A stretch of DNA of 64,000 bases, from contig NW_019775203.1 in assembly GCF_001039355.2 (NCBI RefSeq), positions 243,237 through 307,236 of the forward strand. Reading direction: 5' to 3'. Numbering within the stretch: position 1 is the first letter of the stretch; each line of letters opens with the position of its first letter. The notes beneath the pieces are model-generated. The model saw only the letters and a list, made by a program, of their open reading frames with translations, was not told the DNA's origin and made no database searches. This document shows, in pieces, positions 60,901-64,000 of the stretch. The position numbers and the translations under genes were made by a program. This DNA comes from Lingula anatina (lineage: Eukaryota; Brachiopoda; Lingulata; Lingulida; Lingulidae).

Positions 60901-63657
60901 GAAAAGCTGCTGGTCAAGATCGGGTTGCCTGGGTGAAAATGGTAGACATCAAGCCCTGCACTCAGCCCCCCCCCCCCCCCTCCCCCCCCAAACTAGTGTA
61001 TTTGATCGCAGACAACAATCAGCGGTCAACTTGGTCGCAGCGCATGGCGGAGAGAGACCGTAATACACAGTTCGGCTGCCGTGATGAAGGTTACCGCCGC
61101 ACATACCGATCTGCGGTCTTAGTGGCCTCCCTGCACGGTGGAGAGGCCGTAATGCCAAGGCCGGCTTCTGCAGTGAAGGCGACGTATGCGTCGAAGACAC
61201 CGACCCGCGCACGGCAAGATGAGGACGCACTCCCGCGTAAAACTCCGCCCTATTTCAACGGTAATCGCAGATAAAGGCTACTTGTACGTGCGACATAGAC
61301 ACCGATCGGCTGATGTCTCGGTTTCAGCGCACGGAAAAGAGCAGCGGTAACACTAAGCTTCCACAGTAAAACTTATCTGGCCGTGGTAGACTTTAATCGC
61401 CTGCCATCTCTCCCTCCGTCCACTCCCATTCTGAGCGCCAAGATCGTTTTCGAAAGACGACACTAGTTTCTTGCTGCCAGAATCGAGAGAAAAACGACAC
61501 TACTAATAACGATGCTGTTTTGCGTCCCTAGCCAACAATACTGCTCGTTATCTAGCACCTTTGGCCGTACACAGTGATTGGGTGAAAGTACGTGTATCCC
61601 TTTGGTCGCAATTACCGACACTCACACACCATACATTATGGTAACTCTAAATAGATCGTCGGGAGAAGATAACAGAAGGCATAGCGACGAACAGACAACT
61701 TCCGGTCAAAATTGACAGAATTCCATGAAATTCGTACGTTTGGAAGTTCTGAGCACCTCCATTTCATGAATTTCGGCCAAAACGATCTTTTCCTAAATTT
61801 AATTATTTTCTACTGATCGAAATTCATGGCACATTACCGTAGTAAATATGGTCTTTATCATGTATTAGTTGAATCTAACATATTTGTTTATCTTCTTTTA
61901 TGTCACAAACAAATACCAAGATAAATGTTTATTACCTTTTCTGTCTTCTCCTCCAAGAGTCCATCTAAGGAAAATAGGTAGTTTGGAGAAGCCACAGTAG
62001 GAAACGCTATATCTCTTGTTGGAGAAGGGTCATCTTCAAGCTATAATTAAGTTGATATAATGTACAGTAAAAAATTGAAAATTTCGTCACTTTAAAATTA
62101 ATGAGTATCTTTAAATGCCTGAATTAGACGTGGCCATATTAGGTGACAAACTTTTCAAAATTTTCAAGAGGCCCATTTTCAAGTTTGATGAAATTTTCAG
62201 AGAAAAAAATTATATTGGCAGAGAATTGTCTTATGAAAACATTTTCAAACCCCGACTAAATTTTCAAGTTTTTACCGTATGTGAAAAACACTTGCTCTAG
62301 AACTACATGTATACACTTCACATTTATGTCACCCATATGCAGCTTTACCAGCATATCAGGTTACTGTCAAAGCTGAATTGTATATTCCAAATAAATATTG
62401 CCATTCACAACACAGTATTAGCAACCTGTGTGCCAAGATAAGTACATCTGTCCATTAATAATCAATCTTCATGACCGAACCAATCTTCTTTATGTTCATC
62501 ATACAAATGTCCATAATTTACAGCAATTTCAATCCAACATGCAAAGCATAAACAAACTGTTTTGTGTAGAAGTCAATCAGACATGCTATTTTAATGTCAA
62601 GGTAGAATCTAAAATTCAACATTTCTACTTGAAAACATACCTCTAAGTCTTTGGTAGGTGTACCAGGCACAGGTCTTGTGCTAGAATTAATTATCAACAT
62701 CAAAATAAATGTGCAACCGATTGTTAAATTATTAAATAGTAATCACACTTAAGAAAAACTTAATACCAACTTAACTGTTAAGGTCTTTATTTTTTAAACC
62801 TGTTATTTGAAGTTTAAGAGAAGATGTAGCCATTATACAGCTCCTCAGGTGTTTAATACTTGTGCTGCAAGTTAGCAGGTTATCTTGAAATTGCCACATA
62901 TGATAATTTAGTGGCACTGGTCCCAGAAAACAAACTGACAACTGAATATTGTAAATTAAGGCTTCCAGAATCTTAACATGTAAAACAGGCGCAAACCAGT
63001 TTCCCAATAGCATGTTTTAAAGACACCTTATCCAAGCCCATCAGAGCAAATTTCTGCTCCTTTTCATTCCTGTATAGGTCATAATATTTGCATATTTGTT
63101 TTCACCATGTCTTTATATTCATAAAATGAAATCTGGCAAACCTGGCTTCTAAGATGGAAAATGGCACTTGAGGTAAATCCTCATCTTCATCTGAATCACT
63201 GCCATTAGGGCTGTCAGTGTGTGTTAGATCTAAAAATAATATAAAGGTACAAATGAAACAAGAAAAAAGAAAGCATAGATGTTCTAGTCTCCAAAACAAA
63301 AAATTTCTAGTCAGTTAACACAGGCTAACAAAATTAGTTGTTTTTTTTCAGTCAAATAAACCAATCATTGCCATTAGCAAGGGACAATATACCTTTTTGT
63401 GAATCATGTTCCATTAACAATAACAAACTTTCTTAACTATATCAATTACAGTTGTGACAAAAAAATATGATAAAAAACCGAAGTGAAGTTTTAATAGTCA
63501 CAATTCTTGTAAATTCTGAAACTGATACCTCTCCACCAGCTGCACACATAAACATACAGTAAATGTCTGCAAAATCAATAAACGGAGCAACACAGTCCTA
63601 TCACATAAGAATACATATAAATGTAAACTACATTTTAAATGCTACATTACCTGCCAT
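39321..63657 (-). CDS. SLF2/FAM178-type SMC5-SMC6 localisation factor
   Basis: About 20 minus-strand exons join in frame to about 741 residues: 63651-63657, 63142-63229, 62641-62680, 61936-62040, 57212-57262, 54945-54989, 54485-54551, 54189-54223, 53467-53650, 52871-52966, 52463-52594, 49930-49993, 49397-49558, 48850-48930, 48130-48208, 47718-47900, 44775-44903, 43341-43424, 41522-41590, 39321-39845. The three exons between 47718 and 48930 also occur at 45174-46390 through an assembly duplication. Order: acidic Ser/Asp N-terminus; NYLFSLDGLLEEK with a short coiled coil (ELSRMERELL, LLPQHKEMLEK); PGETIFHH; WVPSLNLLTRVFINYG joining LDDLFPSPSLQP; a helical domain to about residue 567; then an acidic tail. 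This order matches the FAM178/SLF2 family (CANIN, NSE6-like), which in vertebrates links RAD18-SLF1 to SMC5/6 at damaged DNA. Family call is from remembered pattern. The acceptor at 57262 is the least certain junction. Confidence 0.75.
40260..41521 (-). other. SLF2-like last intron (39846-41521), main part
   Basis: Intron between the 69-base exon and the terminal acidic-tail exon. It contains A and G homopolymers near 39968 and 40258 and no other structure that I can interpret. Confidence 0.6.
41720..41970. mobile_element. Foldback MITE in an SLF2-like intron
   Basis: The two halves are imperfect reverse complements about a centre near 41845. GCTTAGATGTCT pairs with AGACATCTAAGC, CTCGCTTAATTGCA with TGCAATTTAGCGAG, TCTCCAAGGG with CCCTTTGGAGA, and the outer GGGACCATTCCC with the TGGGAACCC region. 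It has no coding capacity. Target duplication is unclear. Confidence 0.65.
42127..42471. mobile_element. TTAA-target MITE in an SLF2-like intron
   Basis: 42127-42148 begins TTAAAGGGATAATAACTC and is matched without error by its reverse complement at 42450-42471, a 22-bp perfect inverted repeat. If the outer TTAA on each side is the target duplication, the element begins AGGGATAATA. TTAA targets are used by piggyBac and Kolobok elements, so this is a small non-autonomous relative of one of them. The 300-base interior is AT-rich and noncoding. Confidence 0.85.
44919..46698. repeat. Copy 1 of 1.78-kb duplication holding three SLF2-like exons
   Basis: It aligns along its whole length with about 47460-49238 with scattered substitutions and small indels. 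It contains minus-strand exons 45174-45356, 45586-45664 and 46310-46390. Exonic differences from copy 2 seen by eye (TAC/TAT Tyr, ACT/ACC Thr, TTG/CTG Leu, CTG/CTA Leu) are all silent. It is joined on the left to the next downstream exon (44775-44903). Its right edge diverges abruptly at 46699. Confidence 0.85.
46699..47456. other. Unique CpG-bearing segment between the two duplicate copies
   Basis: This segment has no counterpart in the other copy and ends at the single N at 47457. Its GC and CpG content near 46735-46870 is well above the surroundings, and TGCGCATGCGT at 46846-46856 matches the NRF-1 type palindrome, a feature of CpG-rich promoters. A minus-strand frame between about 47190 and 47060 reads plausibly (KLSGGLSDLQPTKYLDAL) and is followed by GTATGT, so it could be an orphan first exon. 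It could equally be an insertion present in one haplotype, or misjoined sequence from elsewhere. Confidence 0.5.
47170..47450. repeat. Degenerate direct repeat, about 178-bp spacing
   Basis: AAAATGGCATCGTCCGAAAT continuing to GACCTTTAATAGATTTGGTA near 47169 is echoed by AAAATGCCTGAAATAACCTT continuing to GAATAGATTTGGTA near 47346. Both are followed later by TGCTTTAATATT plus GAG. It is an old tandem duplication inside the unique segment. Confidence 0.6.
47460..49238. repeat. Copy 2 of 1.78-kb duplication holding three SLF2-like exons
   Basis: It contains minus-strand exons 47718-47900, 48130-48208 and 48850-48930 and continues on the right into the unique upstream exon 49397-49558. Its left edge starts directly after the single N at 47457. 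This copy was used for the gene model above. Confidence 0.85.
50162..50739. repeat. About 289-bp direct duplication around a single N (assembly join)
   Basis: 50162-50450 and 50452-50739 start TACCACCAGCTGGAGTAAGC and end GAGAAAAC, with one base change and a one-base difference in an A run. The lone N at 50451 separates them. As at 32203, an unmerged contig overlap is the simplest reading. Confidence 0.9.
50760..51350. repeat. Tandem array, about 134-146 bp unit, each with AGGTCA repeats
   Basis: Four units with anchors at 50821, 50955, 51101 and 51245. Each contains AAAAGTAGGTCAAAGGTCAA, or AGATCA in the second, then a third AGGTCA-like hexamer, then a shared tail (GACTTCCTATTCAAGTTC, GGAGATATAAAG, GCAGTTCAT). 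AGGTCAAAGGTCA is the DR1 arrangement bound by nuclear receptors such as RXR and HNF4. Its presence here comes from repeat ancestry, and function is not shown. Confidence 0.85.
52304..52346. repeat. (A)n followed by (GA)n
   Basis: A 24-base A run passes into GA units. Confidence 0.9.
54419..54454. repeat. (GA)n microsatellite
   Basis: About 17 GA units, 30 bases downstream of an SLF2-like exon on the minus strand. Confidence 0.95.
54836..54938. repeat. (AAAT)n followed by (AT)n microsatellite
   Basis: AAAT units pass into about 36 AT units that end only 7 bases from the donor of the 45-base SLF2-like exon (54945-54989). Confidence 0.95.
55560..55720. repeat. Cluster of palindromic TTGCTGCAAATTTGCAGCAA motifs
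   Basis: GCTGCAAATTTGCAGC near 55579 and CTTGCAAATTTGCAGCAAG near 55623 are self-complementary. Variants (AGCTGCAAACTGCA, TGGCTGCACATTAGCAGC, GTTGCTGCAAACG) fill the rest. Noncoding, origin unknown. Confidence 0.65.
55731..55788. repeat. 21-bp-arm perfect hairpin
   Basis: 55731-55751 (starting AAGATCAGCAAACTAAC) and 55768-55788 are exact reverse complements around a 16-base loop. It adjoins the TTGCAGCAA cluster and may be part of the same foldback repeat. Confidence 0.85.
56640..57060. repeat. Older, diverged AGGTCA-type array
   Basis: GCGAAAAGTAGGTCAAAGATC near 56879 and GCAAAAAGTAGGTCAATGGTC near 57014, with CAAGTTCAATAGTAAC near 56689 and 56944, match the tandem units at 50760-51350 but with more changes. 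Same orientation. Confidence 0.75.
58700..59160. repeat. Degenerate minisatellite inside the 3.6-kb element, block 1
   Basis: About four to five units carry CTCGTCTCGCTC, GATTGCGAACGATCTC, CCGCTGACGATCTTCC and GAACGAATATGAAAATTGCC in this order, with losses. The same unit returns at 60530-60780. Confidence 0.75.
59450..59585. repeat. GGCTGTCC-type inverted repeat, possible nested insertion
   Basis: ACGGCTGTCCCGACAAGCCGTCATTT near the left and AAATGACGGCTGGACAG on the right are partial reverse complements, with CCGTC/GACGG motifs between. Possibly a small foldback nested in the larger element. Confidence 0.45.
60530..60780. repeat. Degenerate minisatellite inside the 3.6-kb element, block 2
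   Basis: Units with GGAAATTGCCTT, TCGCGCTCAGATCGTTCACG, ATCTCCCATTGACGATCTTCC and GAACGAATATGAAAATGACC match block 1 in sequence and order. Confidence 0.75.
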
Positions 63658-64000
63658 CTTTTAAAAAGGTTGCATTTCCTCTCAGATAAAATGCAAAGTC
63701 ATATCACGATTTTCCAGCTAAGTACTTTCTGCATGCTACATTGTGCATTCGAATGCACAGTCATATTAAATTTTGCAGTCTGTCTAAGCTTTGCGTTTGA
63801 CCAAACAGACTTATGCTTATCAGTCCACATTGCAGTGTAGCTCTATTGGACAACCTTTTTCAATTACGAGAAATGGGAATGTTGCATGTGCAACCTCAAT
63901 GCTCAATGACCAAGTCTTAACAAGTGCTTCACTTTAATATCAAAACTCTTAATAATACTACAATATTGAAGCACTGCATGCATGCTTGAGCATAGCTTCA
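63658..64000 (-). promoter_or_regulatory. Upstream region of the SLF2-like gene
   Basis: This holds the probable 5' untranslated region and promoter. The start codon sits in a 7-base coding start (ATGGCAG before the GT donor). I recognise no TATA box or CpG island here. Confidence 0.35.

Larger units (their letters stand above)
58250..61841. mobile_element. 3.6-kb non-autonomous DNA transposon, 25-bp perfect TIRs, TACGGTAAT ends
   Basis: 58250-58274 begins TACGGTAATGTGCCATGAAT and is exactly matched in reverse complement at 61817-61841. Its first nine bases equal those of the element at 9376. Subterminal DNA repeats the inner TIR motif: ATGAATTTCG and AAATTTCGAACG near 58282 and 58329 on the left; CATGAATTTCGGCC near 61765 on the right. 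Two blocks of degenerate tandem repeats (58700-59160 and 60530-60780) lie inside. The 154-codon frame at 60810-61274 crosses a poly-proline/C-run and has no recognised domain, so no transposase is seen. It sits in the SLF2-like intron between the exons at 61936 and 57262. Confidence 0.85.

Noticed and set aside
60810-61274. 154-codon open frame inside the 3.6-kb element
   Set aside because: It crosses a C homopolymer giving poly-proline, overlaps open frames on both strands in a GC-rich stretch, and shows no transposase motif.

Overview
The window is animal nuclear DNA. It is AT-rich, its genes are split by 1-4 kb introns with clean GT-AG junctions, and it carries many microsatellites and small DNA-transposon remnants. 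The three protein genes (a class A peptide-type GPCR, a ferritin with a secretory signal peptide, and an SLF2/FAM178-type SMC5/6-loading factor) all fit a marine invertebrate. The secreted ferritin suggests a lophotrochozoan such as a mollusc, annelid or brachiopod. The phylum is an inference and is not fixed by the sequence.

Layout: 1-14172 holds no gene I can support, only microsatellites, small hairpins and a 1.46-kb inverted-repeat element (9376-10835). 14173-25728 (+) is a six-exon GPCR of 469 residues with a long third cytoplasmic loop. 25729-33275 is intergenic, with a 236-bp foldback MITE at 27780-28015 and microsatellites. 33276-37787 (+) is a six-coding-exon secreted ferritin with a complete ferroxidase centre. 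39321-63657 (-) is a gene of about 20 exons (about 741 residues when the duplicated exons are counted once) that I read as SLF2/FAM178. It converges on ferritin, with about 1.5 kb between the stop codons. The three genes have no evident shared pathway.

The assembly has three single-N joins (32203, 47457, 50451). Each sits between two near-identical copies of flanking sequence (121 bp, about 1.78 kb, about 289 bp). These look like unmerged contig ends or alleles rather than biological duplications. The middle one duplicates three SLF2 exons, and the exonic differences I found between copies are all synonymous.

The most interesting unexplained structure is a pair of unrelated-looking elements, 9376-10835 and 58250-61841. 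Both have perfect terminal inverted repeats (28 and 25 bp) that begin with the same nine bases, TACGGTAAT, and in both the inner part of the inverted repeat recurs in the subterminal DNA. They look like two branches of one non-autonomous DNA transposon group with TA target sites. I saw no sign of a wholly new multi-gene system.
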